Positions 20,845 through 30,707 of a DNA stretch of 64,000 nt are shown in pieces. Each line of letters opens with the position of its first letter. The stretch's first letter is position 1. Location of the stretch: the NCBI RefSeq assembly GCF_006385805.1, contig NZ_VFSG01000001.1, positions 186,001-250,000 on the forward strand. The letters are read 5' to 3'. Position numbers and translations under genes: made by a program. A model generated the notes under the pieces. It was not told where the DNA came from. It did no database searches and saw only the letters and a program-made list of their open reading frames with translations. This DNA is from Streptococcus xiaochunlingii. Lineage in GTDB: Bacteria; Bacillota; Bacilli; Lactobacillales; Streptococcaceae.

Positions 20845-22184
20845 TAATTCATCTCCTTTTCAATCAGGTGTTCTTGAGCTAGCAATTCACGGAATTCTAG
20901 CATGGCCGTATAGGTGGCTAAAATATAGGCGTGAGGAGTAGCCTGTCCTTTAATCTGGGTAAAGACATCCTCTAATTTTGCATTTTCAGTAATCTGGTCA
21001 GACGGATAGCCTGTAACCCGAAGTCGTCGAGCAATTTCTGAGTGGCGTACCCCACCGGCGTTGATTTCTGGAATGTCCATCTGGGTGATTTGCTCAAAGT
21101 CGGCATCCCAGATCCAGCTGGTATCAATCCCATCTGCATAGTTGGCGTTGAGAAGAACGGACAAACTGAAGGGATACGGCGCTAGTTTGATCATTTCAAT
21201 AGCCTGAGTAGCTCCAACCGGGTTTTTGATCAGGATTAGGGTACATTCTTTATCCCCAATCTTAAAGGTTTCCTGACGACCAAAGACAGCCTTACTCTTA
21301 TCGAAACCACGCTTAATGACGTCTGGGCTTACATCAAAATAATGGGCCACCGCAACTGCAGCAAGGGCGTTGTAAATATTGTATAGGCCCCCAATATTAA
21401 TGTGGTAGTTTGTACCGTTGATCTTAAAGTGAGAAGAAGTATTGGTCAGCTCGGTCAATTCATCGACAGCGACTGTTAAAGGAGGACGGTGGAAGCCACA
21501 GCTTTCACAAATGTAATCTCCCAGATTGGCATAGGTATTCAAGTGGTAGGTCAAGATTCTATGACATTCTGGGCAGACGATACCTTCTGTATTGTAATGA
21601 GCTAGCTGTGGAGCAGTTTTTTCCGTCTCAAAGCCAAAATATTGAACGGGATTTGGTAGGGGAAGGGTATGGAAAAGAGGACTATCCCCATTCATCAAAA
21701 CAGTTGCTTGAGGCGCTTTTTTAATCCCATCTAAAATCATCCGATAAGTTGTGTAGATTTCTCCGTAGCGGTCCATTTGATCGCGGAAGATATTGGTGAT
21801 CACAAACAAGGTCGGTGTGATGTAGTCACAAATCCGAGACAGACTGGCTTCATCAATTTCAAGAACAGCGATCGGACGACCAGAAGAACCTTTTGCGTTC
21901 AAGAAAGTAGTCGTAATCCCTGAAATCATATTGGCACCACTAGGATTGGTCACGATAGGTCCGAAAGCCTCCTGAAGAATCCCAACAGTGAGAGCTGTTG
22001 TTAGTGTTTTCCCATTCGTACCAGTGATAACCACAATTTCGTAGTTCTGGCCCAGATGTTGTAAAATGTCTTTATCAATTTGAAGGGCGATTTTTCCGGG
22101 AAGGGTAGAGCCACGTCCAAGCATACGCAAGAGGTGACTGCTCATTTTTCCGGCGATAAGCCCCATACTAGTCTTAATCTTCAT
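20844..22184 (-). CDS. murT: Lipid II isoglutaminyl synthase, ligase subunit MurT
   Basis: A 446-residue Mur-ligase-like ATP-dependent amidase partner of GatD. ATP loop GTNGKT at 55-60. A zinc ribbon is inserted in the middle domain, with Cys204, Cys207, Cys226 and Cys229 (CPEC ... CESC), the hallmark that separates MurT from MurC-F ligases. The C-terminal DUF1727 region follows. It is the first gene of a three-gene minus-strand operon, divergent from cdaA. Confidence 0.94.
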   Translation of the reverse strand: MKIKTSMGLIAGKMSSHLLRMLGRGSTLPGKIALQIDKDILQHLGQNYEIVVITGTNGKTLTTALTVGILQEAFGPIVTNPSGANMISGITTTFLNAKGSSGRPIAVLEIDEASLSRICDYITPTLFVITNIFRDQMDRYGEIYTTYRMILDGIKKAPQATVLMNGDSPLFHTLPLPNPVQYFGFETEKTAPQLAHYNTEGIVCPECHRILTYHLNTYANLGDYICESCGFHRPPLTVAVDELTELTNTSSHFKINGTNYHINIGGLYNIYNALAAVAVAHYFDVSPDVIKRGFDKSKAVFGRQETFKIGDKECTLILIKNPVGATQAIEMIKLAPYPFSLSVLLNANYADGIDTSWIWDADFEQITQMDIPEINAGGVRHSEIARRLRVTGYPSDQITENAKLEDVFTQIKGQATPHAYILATYTAMLEFRELLAQEHLIEKEMN

Positions 22185-22191
22185 AATTCAT

Positions 22192-22200
22192 ATTTTATCA
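22192..22200 (-). promoter_or_regulatory. Extended -10 promoter for murT-gatD-lapA
   Basis: On the minus strand the sequence reads TGATAAAAT, an extended -10, 8 bp before the murT ATG. The -35 is weak. Confidence 0.5.
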
Positions 22201-22240
22201 CAAAAAGCAACAGAAGGTTACAGAAAAATCTGTTGAAACA

Positions 22241-22249
22241 TGATATAAT
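22241..22249 (+). promoter_or_regulatory. Extended -10 promoter for cdaA
   Basis: TGATATAAT, about 117 bp before the cdaA start; divergent from the murT promoter. The resulting leader of about 105 bases contains two CTAGAAG copies but no riboswitch that I recognise. Confidence 0.65.
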
Positions 22250-22365
22250 GATGTGGAGTGGTTTGAACGCGTTATCCATTTTCTAGAAGCTCTGCTGTTG
22301 CCAGTAAGTATCTACAATGGTTAGTCGCGCGAAAAGCCTAGAAGAGAAGTGGTAGGTATGAGATT

Positions 22366-23214
22366 GTGAACATCCAACAACTGTCAAATCCCCAGTATTG
22401 GGCTAGTTTATTTCCCACTCCCTGGAGTGTGGTTGTCAACCTTATTGACATTGCCCTAGTGGCTTGGTTACTGTATTATTTTATCAAAGCCATTGTCGGC
22501 ACTAAAATTATGATTTTGGTGCGTGGTGTTTTGACCTTTTTCTTATTTGAGTTAGTTGCCAATATGATTGGCTTGACGACCATTTCTTGGTTGATTAACC
22601 AAATCATCACATACGGGGTCATTGCTGCGGTAGTGATTTTCTCTCCGGAAATTCGGACGGGATTAGAACGATTAGGTCGAGCCACTGAATTTTTCTCAAC
22701 CAATCAAATTAGTACTGAAGAAAAATTGGTTCAATCTTATGTAAAAGCGGTTGCTTATATGAGCCCTCGGAAGATTGGTGCCTTGGTTGCGATTCAAGGA
22801 AGTAGAACCCTTCAAGAATATATTTCTACTGGTATTCCCCTTGATGCAGATGTTTCGGGTGAACTTCTGATTAATATTTTTATCCCCAACACCCCGCTTC
22901 ACGATGGGGCAGTGATTGTCACCAATGATAAAATTGCTGTATCTTGTGCCTATCTCCCCTTAACAGAAAGTACTGGGATTTCAAAAGAGTTCGGTACACG
23001 GCACCGGGCAGCCATCGGCTTATCCGAGGTAAGTGATGCCTTCACCTTTGTTATTTCGGAAGAAACAGGTGGTATCTCTATAACGAGAAATGGAAGTTTT
23101 AGACACGACCTCAGTATCGAAGAATTCGAACAAGAGTTGCGTTCTTTCATTATTCCAGAAGATCAAGGAAAAAAAGATTTGAAATCAAGAATTTTTGGAG
23201 GACGTATCAAATGA
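22366..23214 (+). CDS. cdaA: Diadenylate cyclase CdaA
   Basis: A 282-residue membrane enzyme that makes c-di-AMP from two ATP. Three N-terminal membrane helices (about 15-90) precede the DAC domain, with DGA at 180-182 and RHR at 212-214, both catalytic motifs intact. The start is GTG at 22366; the ATG at 22358 is out of frame. The stop overlaps cdaR (ATGA). The product controls potassium and osmotic homeostasis and cell-wall balance. Confidence 0.93.
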   Translation: MNIQQLSNPQYWASLFPTPWSVVVNLIDIALVAWLLYYFIKAIVGTKIMILVRGVLTFFLFELVANMIGLTTISWLINQIITYGVIAAVVIFSPEIRTGLERLGRATEFFSTNQISTEEKLVQSYVKAVAYMSPRKIGALVAIQGSRTLQEYISTGIPLDADVSGELLINIFIPNTPLHDGAVIVTNDKIAVSCAYLPLTESTGISKEFGTRHRAAIGLSEVSDAFTFVISEETGGISITRNGSFRHDLSIEEFEQELRSFIIPEDQGKKDLKSRIFGGRIK

Positions 23215-23951
23215 TTCCAAAAAGAAAAATTGTCTATATCGTGACCTCCGTCTTTTTCTCAAGTCTCTTATTCATCAATGCAACCTCTGTTAATTTCCAG
23301 AATAACAGTAGTGCCCGTCAAGTGAGTTCTGAAACTTACACCAATACTCTTACCAATATTCCGATTGATGTAAAATACAACGATAGTAAATATTTTGTCA
23401 GTGGGATTAGTTCAGAAGTGACAGTCTTTCTGAAAGGATCTAACCGTGTTGCCTTAGCATCAGAGATGCAGGCTAGTACTCGTAAATTTAAAGTGGTTGC
23501 TGATTTAAGTGATCTGAAAGAAGGCCAGCATGAAATCACATTAAATATTGAAGGCTTACCTTCTGGTTTAACAGCAACCATCGAGCCTCAGAGGGTAACT
23601 GCAAAAATTGGTAAGAAGATGACGAAAAAGTTTGATGTTTCCGTCACTATACCTGATAAACAGATTGCTCCAGGGTGGAGTCTCTCACATGTTACTTTCT
23701 CTGAAGATGAAGTATCTGTGACAAGTGACCAAGATACTTTAGCTAAAATTGATCATGTGGAAGCCATCTTCCCTGAAGGAGATCTCTTGAACAATACCTA
23801 CACTGCAACCGTATCAATGAAGGCAGTAGATAGTGAAGGGAATGATTTACCAGTCATTATCTCTCCATCAGAACTCTACATGAAGGTTGAGTTGAAACAA
23901 ACAAGTTCCAGCTCTTCATCGACCAGTTCTTCATCACATAATAGCAATTAA
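23211..23951 (+). CDS. cdaR: CdaA regulatory protein CdaR (YbbR domains)
   Basis: A 246-residue protein with an N-terminal signal anchor (about 7-25) followed by two YbbR-type beta domains outside the membrane and a serine-rich tail (about 232-243). CdaR binds and modulates CdaA. The start overlaps the cdaA stop by four bases, so translation is coupled. In pneumococcus and Bacillus the same three-gene order cdaA-cdaR-glmM is kept. Confidence 0.9.
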   Translation: MIPKRKIVYIVTSVFFSSLLFINATSVNFQNNSSARQVSSETYTNTLTNIPIDVKYNDSKYFVSGISSEVTVFLKGSNRVALASEMQASTRKFKVVADLSDLKEGQHEITLNIEGLPSGLTATIEPQRVTAKIGKKMTKKFDVSVTIPDKQIAPGWSLSHVTFSEDEVSVTSDQDTLAKIDHVEAIFPEGDLLNNTYTATVSMKAVDSEGNDLPVIISPSELYMKVELKQTSSSSSSTSSSSHNSN

Positions 23952-23978
23952 TATAGATTCATCGAAAGGAATATCATA

Positions 23979-25334
23979 ATGGGTAAATATTTTGGAACGG
24001 ACGGAGTCCGTGGAGAAGCAAACGTCGAATTGACGCCAGAGTTGGCCTTTAAGCTCGGTCGATACGGAGGTTATGTCCTCAGTCAACATGAAAAAGAAAC
24101 TCCACTTGTTTTCGTAGGACGAGATACACGTATTTCTGGTGAAATGTTAGAAAGTGCTCTCGTAGCAGGTCTCCTATCTGTAGGGATTAAAGTTTATAAA
24201 CTCGGTGTCATCGCGACACCAGGTGTAGCTTATTTGGTTCGTTCTGAAGGGGCAAGTGCTGGGGTCATGATTTCTGCCAGTCATAATCCAGCTCTAGACA
24301 ATGGAATCAAATTTTTTGGGAATGACGGCTATAAACTGGATGATGACCGTGAATTAGAGATAGAAGCCTTATTGGATGCGGAGTCTGATACTCTCCCTCG
24401 TCCAAGTGCGGAAGGTCTTGGAACCGTGATGGATTATCCAGAAGGACTTCGTAAGTATCAAGAATACTTAGTTTCAACTGGAACCCAGCTGGAAGGAATG
24501 CACGTAGCTCTTGATGCTGCGAATGGTTCCGCATCTACAAGTGCCCGTCAAGTCTTTGCTGACCTAGGAGCACGTTTGACAGTTATTGGCGAAAGCCCAA
24601 ATGGTCTCAATATCAATGACCAAGTAGGTTCAACCCATCCTGAGGCTTTGCAAGAGGCTGTCCGAGAATCTGGTGCGGCTATTGGTTTGGCTTTTGATGG
24701 TGATAGTGATCGTTTGATTGCAGTTGATGAAAATGGGGAACTAGTGGATGGTGATAAAATCATGTACATCATTGGGACTTATCTTTCTGATAAGGGCCTC
24801 TTAAAAGATAACACCATCGTAACGACCGTCATGTCTAATCTAGGTTTCCATAAGGCTTTGGATGCCAAGGGGATTAACAAGGTTGTGACTGCTGTTGGAG
24901 ACCGCTATGTGGTCGAAGAGATGAGGAAGTCTGGTTACAATCTAGGTGGTGAACAGTCTGGTCACGTGATTGTCATGGACTACAATACCACTGGAGATGG
25001 TCAGATGAGTGCCGTTCAATTGACCAAGATTATGCAAGAAACTGGTCGTACATTATCAGACCTTGCATCAGAAGTTACCATCTATCCTCAAAAATTGGTC
25101 AATATCCGTGTTGAAAATAGCATGAAAGACAAGGCGATGGAAGTACCTGCTATTCGCGCGATTATTGAAAAGATGGAAGCTGAAATGGCTGGGAATGGGC
25201 GTATCCTAGTCCGTCCAAGTGGTACAGAACCTCTTCTCCGTGTCATGGCAGAAGCACCAACCCATGAAGAAGTAGACTACTATGTGGATACCATTGCTAC
25301 AGTAGTCAAAGATGAAATTGGTCTTGAAGTTTAA
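23979..25334 (+). CDS. glmM: Phosphoglucosamine mutase GlmM
   Basis: A 451-residue enzyme converting glucosamine-6-phosphate to glucosamine-1-phosphate for UDP-GlcNAc synthesis. The phosphorylated serine is Ser101 in ISASHNP; the metal loop is DGDSDR near 240; the C-terminal phosphate-binding loop is [11 protein letters not shown]. GlmM also binds and inhibits CdaA in several Firmicutes, which fits the operon. Preceded by GAAAGGA. Confidence 0.96.
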   Translation: MGKYFGTDGVRGEANVELTPELAFKLGRYGGYVLSQHEKETPLVFVGRDTRISGEMLESALVAGLLSVGIKVYKLGVIATPGVAYLVRSEGASAGVMISASHNPALDNGIKFFGNDGYKLDDDRELEIEALLDAESDTLPRPSAEGLGTVMDYPEGLRKYQEYLVSTGTQLEGMHVALDAANGSASTSARQVFADLGARLTVIGESPNGLNINDQVGSTHPEALQEAVRESGAAIGLAFDGDSDRLIAVDENGELVDGDKIMYIIGTYLSDKGLLKDNTIVTTVMSNLGFHKALDAKGINKVVTAVGDRYVVEEMRKSGYNLGGEQSGHVIVMDYNTTGDGQMSAVQLTKIMQETGRTLSDLASEVTIYPQKLVNIRVENSMKDKAMEVPAIRAIIEKMEAEMAGNGRILVRPSGTEPLLRVMAEAPTHEEVDYYVDTIATVVKDEIGLEV

Positions 25335-25634
25335 ATAATATAAGTAAACTTTCTAAAATAGAGTTTGAAAGGTTGGCTGAAAAAATACGTTGAATGATGA
25401 GGCCCATAGCCCTCATGACAACAGTTCTCTTTTCAATTACTTTTGTTCAAGCCATTCAAGCAGGAAACACCCTGATCTTGGCTTATCCTAAAGAAATAAC
25501 TTTAATATCATCGTTTTTAAAAGGCTGGAATTTTCCAGTCTTTTTTGTTAGTTAGATGAAAAGGGATTTGAACAAGTGTGGATGTTTAAAAAAATATTTC
25601 ATCCAATAGTCCTCTTTCGTATAGAGGTGGATGT
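25335..25634. other. Intergenic stretch glmM to DUF4044: terminator and repeats only
   Basis: No convincing gene. A 52-codon ORF (25397-25555) has no ribosome site, no family resemblance and runs through the terminator, so it is not called. The stretch holds the terminator at 25521 and two copies of GTGGATGTTT (25578-25587, 25627-25636) with a small CCTCT/AGAGG dyad between them. Confidence 0.6.
25521..25547 (+). terminator. Terminator of cdaA-cdaR-glmM
   Basis: GGCTGGAA pairs with TTCCAGTC (one G-T pair), followed by seven T. It is 187 bp beyond glmM, giving a long 3' untranslated region. Confidence 0.8.
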
Positions 25635-25663
25635 TTGAAAAATGCCCTTATTCGTGGTAAAAT
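25635..25663 (+). promoter_or_regulatory. Promoter of the DUF4044-obgE region
   Basis: TTGAAA (25635-25640), 17 bp, TAAAAT (25658-25663), with TGG just before the -10. The second GTGGATGTTT copy abuts the -35. Confidence 0.8.
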
Positions 25664-25699
25664 AGGGCTAATGAATTTATTGTAATTGAGGTAAAAAAC

Positions 25700-25831
25700 G
25701 TGGCTTTTGGAGACAACGGAAAACGCAAAAAAACTTTCTTTGAAAAATTGACCATGGTGGTCATTGTAATTATGTTGATTGTAACGGTTGGAGCAATCTT
25801 TGCTGCAGCTTTGGGTGCACTATCCTACTAA
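25700..25831 (+). CDS. DUF4044 small membrane protein
   Basis: A 43-residue protein with a short basic N-terminus (MAFGDNGKRKKTFFEKL), then one membrane helix (about 18-40). This is the typical DUF4044 pattern, found in streptococci just upstream of obgE. The start is GTG at 25700, nine bases after GAGG. Function unknown. It follows a good promoter and ends 45 bp before obgE. Confidence 0.8.
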   Translation: MAFGDNGKRKKTFFEKLTMVVIVIMLIVTVGAIFAAALGALSY

Positions 25832-25876
25832 GGGACTACCAAGCAACACTTGGTTATAAAAGGAAAACGATAAACT

Positions 25877-27190
25877 ATGAGTATGTTTTTAGATACAGCC
25901 AAGATTAAGGTCAAGGCTGGAAATGGCGGCGATGGCATGGTGGCCTTTCGCCGTGAAAAGTATGTTCCCAATGGCGGCCCTTGGGGTGGTGATGGTGGAC
26001 GAGGAGGCAATGTCATCTTCGTTGTAGACGAAGGTTTGCGCACGCTGATGGACTTCCGCTATAACCGGCATTTCAAAGCCCAAAATGGGGAAAAGGGAAT
26101 GACCAAAGGAATGCACGGACGGGGAGCAGAAGATCTCTATGTACGAGTTCCCCAAGGAACGACTGTCCGAGATGCTGAGACAGGCAAGGTCATTACCGAC
26201 TTGGTTGAAAATGGGCAAGAGTACATTGTTGCCCATGGTGGACGTGGAGGACGCGGAAATATCCGTTTTGCCACTCCTAAAAATCCAGCACCTGAGATTT
26301 CAGAAAATGGGGAACCTGGTCAGGAACGCGAACTCGAATTAGAACTCAAAGTCTTGGCAGACGTTGGTTTGGTTGGCTTCCCATCAGTAGGAAAATCAAC
26401 TCTTCTCAGTGTGATTACATCTGCCAAACCAAAAATCGGAGCCTATCATTTTACAACTATCGTTCCAAACTTGGGGATGGTTCGGACGCCGTCAGGTGAA
26501 TCCTTTGCAGTCGCAGACCTTCCTGGATTGATCGAAGGAGCTAGCCAAGGGGTCGGGTTAGGAACCCAGTTCCTTCGTCACATCGAGCGCACCCGTGTTA
26601 TCTTGCATATCATCGATATGTCAGCCAGTGAAGGACGAGATCCTTATGAAGATTACATTCAAATCAACAAAGAGCTTGAAACATATAATCTTCGCTTGAT
26701 GGAACGTCCTCAGATTATCGTGGCGAATAAGATGGATATGCCAGAGAGCCAGGAAAATTTGAAAGAGTTCAAGAAAAAATTGGCGGCCAACTACGACGAG
26801 TTTGATGAACTGCCACAAATCTTCCCAATCTCTAGTTTAGCGCATCAAGGTTTGGACAACTTGTTAGAAGCAACAGCAGACTTGTTAGACAAAACACCAG
26901 AATTCTTGCTCTATACAGAAGAAGATATGGCGCAAGAAGAAGTCTACTACGGCTTTGATGAGGACCAACCAGCCTTCAAGATTAATCGTGATGATGATGC
27001 TTCTTGGATCTTGTCCGGTGATAAGCTAGAGAAGCTCTTCAATATGACCAATTTTGATCGCGACGAGTCTGTCATGAAGTTTGCGCGTCAATTGCGCGGA
27101 ATGGGTGTCGATGAAGCCCTTCGTGCGCGTGGTGCCAAAGACGGAGATATCGTTCGGATCGGTAAATTTGAATTTGAATTTGTTGACTAG
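25877..27190 (+). CDS. obgE: Obg family GTPase (ribosome assembly, stress)
   Basis: A 437-residue essential GTPase that binds the 50S subunit and responds to ppGpp. Glycine-rich Obg domain (1-158), G domain with the GFPSVGKST loop at 167-175, [14 protein letters not shown], and the C-terminal OCT domain (about 360-437). The length is normal. It is followed 23 bp later by a small conserved ORF. Confidence 0.96.
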   Translation: MSMFLDTAKIKVKAGNGGDGMVAFRREKYVPNGGPWGGDGGRGGNVIFVVDEGLRTLMDFRYNRHFKAQNGEKGMTKGMHGRGAEDLYVRVPQGTTVRDAETGKVITDLVENGQEYIVAHGGRGGRGNIRFATPKNPAPEISENGEPGQERELELELKVLADVGLVGFPSVGKSTLLSVITSAKPKIGAYHFTTIVPNLGMVRTPSGESFAVADLPGLIEGASQGVGLGTQFLRHIERTRVILHIIDMSASEGRDPYEDYIQINKELETYNLRLMERPQIIVANKMDMPESQENLKEFKKKLAANYDEFDELPQIFPISSLAHQGLDNLLEATADLLDKTPEFLLYTEEDMAQEEVYYGFDEDQPAFKINRDDDASWILSGDKLEKLFNMTNFDRDESVMKFARQLRGMGVDEALRARGAKDGDIVRIGKFEFEFVD

Positions 27191-27213
27191 TTAGAGCTAA
27201 AGAGGAGAAGAAG

Positions 27214-27375
27214 ATGGGAGATAAACCTATATCCTTTCGTGATAAAGACGGAAATTTTGTCTCTGCTGCAGACGTTTGGAATGCAGAAAAATTGGAAGAA
27301 CTCTTTAATAAGCTGAATCCCAAACGTAAGTTACGCTTAGAACGGGAAAAATTAGCAGCATCCAGTGAAAATTAG
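27214..27375 (+). CDS. Small conserved streptococcal protein downstream of obgE
   Basis: A 53-residue charged, soluble protein (opens MGDKPISFRDKDGNFVSAA; contains NPKRKLRLEREK). The ATG follows AGAGGAG with good spacing. I do not recognise a named family; similar short ORFs occur behind obgE in related species. The stop codon lies 16 bases before the ridA ATG, and the ridA ribosome site overlaps that gap. Confidence 0.7.
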   Translation: MGDKPISFRDKDGNFVSAADVWNAEKLEELFNKLNPKRKLRLEREKLAASSEN

Positions 27376-27391
27376 GAATCAGGAGAAGAAA

Positions 27392-27769
27392 ATGGCAAAA
27401 ACAATTCACACAGACAAAGCACCGGCAGCAATTGGACCTTATGTTCAAGGAAAAATTGTGGGCAATCTTTTATTTGCAAGTGGGCAAGTTCCGCTTTCAC
27501 CAGAAACAGGTGAAATTGTTGGAGAAACTATCCAAGAACAAACCCAGCAAGTGTTGAAGAATATTGCTGCTATCCTTGAGGAAGCTGGAACGAACTTTGA
27601 TCACGTGGTTAAAACAACCTGTTTCTTAAGTGATATGAATGATTTTGTCCCTTTTAACGAGGTATACAAAACAGCATTTTCAAGTGAATTTCCAGCACGT
27701 TCTGCAGTAGAAGTGGCTCGCTTGCCACGCGATGTCAAAGTTGAAATTGAAGTCATTGCAGAAGTATAG
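27392..27769 (+). CDS. ridA: RidA family reactive-intermediate deaminase
   Basis: A 125-residue YjgF/YER057c/UK114 protein that hydrolyses reactive enamine/imine intermediates such as 2-aminoacrylate. The family signature near the C-terminus is present (ARSAVEVARLP), including the substrate-binding arginine. ATG 27392 is chosen because AGGAGAAG lies just upstream; the in-frame ATG at 27365 lies inside the preceding gene. Confidence 0.92.
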   Translation: MAKTIHTDKAPAAIGPYVQGKIVGNLLFASGQVPLSPETGEIVGETIQEQTQQVLKNIAAILEEAGTNFDHVVKTTCFLSDMNDFVPFNEVYKTAFSSEFPARSAVEVARLPRDVKVEIEVIAEV

Positions 27770-27806
27770 TCTGAATAGAGGAATGCATTCGGGAAATAAG
27801 AATGCT

Positions 27807-27860
27807 GGAGTGAGAGCCATCGACTGACCAACTGGAAAGATGATGGTCTCCTCCTTTTTT
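27807..27860 (+). terminator. Terminator or attenuator between ridA and rapZ
   Basis: GGAG-GAGA-CCATC elements pair with GATGG-TCTC-CTCC (two bulged bases) and six T follow. It is 20 bp before the rapZ ATG, so rapZ either has its own start site or depends on read-through. Confidence 0.7.
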
Positions 27861-27880
27861 GTAAGGAAAAGGTGATTAGG

Positions 27881-28777
27881 ATGACAGATACAGAAAAAAC
27901 AATTCAACTGGTCATTGTGACAGGAATGAGTGGTGCAGGAAAGACTGTAGCCATTCAATCCTTTGAAGATATGGGGTATTTCACCATCGACAATATGCCA
28001 CCAGCTCTCTTGCCGAAATTTATTGAGCTGATTCAACTGTCGATGGACAATAATAAGTTGGCTCTCGTAGTGGATATGCGGAGCCGGTCTTTCTTCGCAG
28101 AAATTCGCTCCATTTTGGACGAATTAGAGAACCACGAAGGGATTGATTTTAAAATTCTCTTTTTGGATGCGACCGATAGTGAATTGGTTGCTCGCTACAA
28201 AGAGACTCGTCGTAGCCATCCACTGGCTGCTGATGGGCGTGTCTTGGATGGGATTACGTTGGAACGGGAACTTTTGGCTCCACTTAAAAACATGAGTCAA
28301 AATGTCATTGATACGACAGAACTAACTCCTCGTAATCTTCGAAAAGTTATTGCTGAACAGTTCTCTAGACAAGATAGCCAGCCTGAGTTTCGGATTGAAG
28401 TCATGTCCTTTGGCTTTAAGTATGGTTTGCCTTTAGATGCGGACTTGGTCTTTGATGTTCGTTTCCTACCGAATCCTTATTACAAATCAGAGCTACGGAA
28501 TCAAACTGGCTTGGATGATGATGTCTATAACTATGTTATGGACCATCAAGAAGCAGAGGAGTTTTATCGTCATCTTTACGATTTGATTGCTCCCATCTTG
28601 CCAGCATACAAACGAGAAGGAAAATCTGTTTTGACGATTGCAGTTGGTTGCACAGGTGGCCAACACCGTTCAGTAGCCTTTGCTGCTCGTCTAGGACGGG
28701 ATTTAGCGAAAGATTGGACGGTGAATATGAGTCATCGAGATAAAGACCGACGGAAGGAAACGGTGAATCGTTCATGA
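27881..28777 (+). CDS. rapZ: RNase adapter / nucleotide-binding protein RapZ
   Basis: A 298-residue protein with an N-terminal P-loop GMSGAGKT at 15-22 and the conserved C-terminal [13 protein letters not shown]. In E. coli RapZ controls GlmS through small-RNA decay; in Gram-positives (YvcJ) it binds UDP-GlcNAc and nucleotides and affects competence in Bacillus. Start ATG 27881 is preferred over GTG 27872. The ATGA overlap with yvcK indicates coupled translation. First gene of rapZ-yvcK-whiA. Confidence 0.92.
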   Translation: MTDTEKTIQLVIVTGMSGAGKTVAIQSFEDMGYFTIDNMPPALLPKFIELIQLSMDNNKLALVVDMRSRSFFAEIRSILDELENHEGIDFKILFLDATDSELVARYKETRRSHPLAADGRVLDGITLERELLAPLKNMSQNVIDTTELTPRNLRKVIAEQFSRQDSQPEFRIEVMSFGFKYGLPLDADLVFDVRFLPNPYYKSELRNQTGLDDDVYNYVMDHQEAEEFYRHLYDLIAPILPAYKREGKSVLTIAVGCTGGQHRSVAFAARLGRDLAKDWTVNMSHRDKDRRKETVNRS

Positions 28778-29751
28778 GAAAACCAAAAATGACCGTCATC
28801 GGAGGAGGTACGGGGATTTCCGTCATCTTGGATAGCCTTCGGAAAAAGGATGTTGAAATTACGGCTATTGTGACAGTGGCGGATGATGGGGGTAGTTCTG
28901 GGGAACTTCGAAAAAATATTCATCAATTGACACCACCAGGTGACTTGCGAAATGTACTAGTAGCCATGTCTGATATGCCTCGCTTTTATGAAAAAGTTTT
29001 TCAATACCGTTTTGCAGAAGAAGATGGGCCACTAGCTGGGCATCCTCTAGGGAATTTGATTATTGCAGGGATTTCTGAAATGCAGGGATCGACTTATAAT
29101 GCCATGCAATTGCTGACTAAATTTTTCCATACGACAGGAAAAATCTATCCTTCTAGTGATACACCATTGACCCTTCATGCCGTCTTTATGGATGGGTCAG
29201 AGGTGGCTGGTGAGAGTGAAATCGCCCATCATGAGGGCATGATTGATTATGTTTATGTCACCAATACCTATAATGATGAGACGCCGAAAGCGAGTCGAAA
29301 AGTAGTAGATGCGATTTTAGAAAGTGATATGGTGATTTTAGGACCAGGTTCTCTCTTTACATCGATTCTTCCCAATCTAGTGATTGAAGAAATTGGACAT
29401 GCCTTGCTTGAGACAAAAGCAGAGGTCGCTTATGTCTGCAATATCATGACCCAACGTGGGGAGACAGAACACTTTACCGATAGTGACCATGTTTCCGTCC
29501 TTCATAAACACTTGAAGAAGCCGTTTATTGATACTGTTTTAGTCAACATTGAAAAAGTCCCTCAAGAATATATGGACACGAATCGCTTTGATGAATACCT
29601 GGTTCAAGTAGAACATGATTTCGCAGGTCTAAAATCGCAGGTTCCCCGAGTTATTTCAAGCAATTTCCTTCGCTTGGAAAACGGCGGCGCCTTCCATGAT
29701 GGAGAAGCTGTTGTGGATGAACTGATGCAAATTGTACAGGTGATTAAATGA
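28774..29751 (+). CDS. yvcK: YvcK/CofD-like protein (UDP-sugar binding)
   Basis: A 325-residue gluconeogenesis-factor family protein with a Rossmann-like start ([12 protein letters not shown]) and the conserved [12 protein letters not shown] and PPGDLRN motifs. In Bacillus and Listeria it binds UDP-GlcNAc and is needed for morphology and cell-wall integrity on some carbon sources. It overlaps rapZ and whiA by four bases on each side. Confidence 0.93.
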   Translation: MRKPKMTVIGGGTGISVILDSLRKKDVEITAIVTVADDGGSSGELRKNIHQLTPPGDLRNVLVAMSDMPRFYEKVFQYRFAEEDGPLAGHPLGNLIIAGISEMQGSTYNAMQLLTKFFHTTGKIYPSSDTPLTLHAVFMDGSEVAGESEIAHHEGMIDYVYVTNTYNDETPKASRKVVDAILESDMVILGPGSLFTSILPNLVIEEIGHALLETKAEVAYVCNIMTQRGETEHFTDSDHVSVLHKHLKKPFIDTVLVNIEKVPQEYMDTNRFDEYLVQVEHDFAGLKSQVPRVISSNFLRLENGGAFHDGEAVVDELMQIVQVIK

Positions 29752-30668
29752 GTTTTACCATTAAAGTAAAAGAAGAGCTCTTGACCCTTCACCGCTTTGA
29801 GAAAAGTGAGTTATCTGCTCTAATTAAGATGTCAGGTAGTTTGGGTCTAAGTATGGGGGGCTTAAGTTTGTCTCTGACCACGGAGAATGCTAAGATTGCC
29901 CGCCATATCTACGAATTGATTGTAGAATTTTATCAGGTCAAATCGGACATTCGTCACCACCAAAAAACCAATTTAAAAAAGAATCGCGTCTATACTGTTT
30001 CTATTGATGAAAAAGTCGAAGAGATTCTTGCAGACCTGCACTTAGCAGATTCTTTCTTTGGTATTGAGACAGGGATTGACCCAAGAATTTTAGAAGAAGA
30101 TGAAGCAAGTCGAGCTTATCTGAGAGGTGCTTTCTTAGCAAGTGGGACCATCAAGGATCCGGAGTCTGGTCGCTATCAATTAGAAATTAGCTCTGTTTAT
30201 TCTGATCATGCTCAGGACTTGGCCAACCTGATGCAACACTTTTTGTTAGATGCCAAGACCATCGAACGCAAAAAAGGAGTCGTCACCTATTTGCAGAGGG
30301 CAGAGGATATTATTGATTTCCTCATCTTGGTAGAAGCCAAGCAGGCTTTGGAAGAATTTGAGTCTGTCAAGGTCATGCGAGAAGCGCGCAATGATCTCAA
30401 TCGAGCCAATAATGCTGAAATGGCCAATATTGCGCGGACGGTCACAGCTAGTATGAAGACCATTAACAATATCGTCAAAATCATGGATACCATCGGATTA
30501 GGTGGTCTTCCTGTCGAGCTTCAGGAAGTTGCCTATGTTCGAATCCAGAATCCCGACTATTCTATCCAGCAAATTGCGGATGCCTTGAAAACTCCCTTAA
30601 CCAAAAGTGGCGTCAATCATCGCTTGCGAAAAATCAATAAGATAGCAGACGAGCTAGATGAACTATAA
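29748..30668 (+). CDS. whiA: WhiA, DNA-binding cell-division/chromosome protein
   Basis: A 306-residue protein with an N-terminal LAGLIDADG-derived domain ([13 protein letters not shown] near 125) and a C-terminal helix-turn-helix (about 220-306, [17 protein letters not shown]). In Bacillus it affects division and chromosome segregation; in actinomycetes it is a sporulation regulator. Third coupled gene of the operon, closed by a strong terminator. Confidence 0.93.
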   Translation: MSFTIKVKEELLTLHRFEKSELSALIKMSGSLGLSMGGLSLSLTTENAKIARHIYELIVEFYQVKSDIRHHQKTNLKKNRVYTVSIDEKVEEILADLHLADSFFGIETGIDPRILEEDEASRAYLRGAFLASGTIKDPESGRYQLEISSVYSDHAQDLANLMQHFLLDAKTIERKKGVVTYLQRAEDIIDFLILVEAKQALEEFESVKVMREARNDLNRANNAEMANIARTVTASMKTINNIVKIMDTIGLGGLPVELQEVAYVRIQNPDYSIQQIADALKTPLTKSGVNHRLRKINKIADELDEL

Positions 30669-30674
30669 GAAAAA

Positions 30675-30706
30675 AACCTTTGAATCAGTTGATTCAAAGG
30701 TTTCTT
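30675..30706. terminator. Bidirectional terminator between whiA and the reductase gene
   Basis: AACCTTTGAATCA pairs with TGATTCAAAGGTT, with A-rich and T-rich flanks suited to both converging genes. Confidence 0.9.
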
Positions 30707-30707
30707 C

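Noticed and set aside
25397..25555. 52-codon ORF between glmM and DUF4044
   Set aside because: No ribosome site, no family likeness, and it runs through the intrinsic terminator at 25521.
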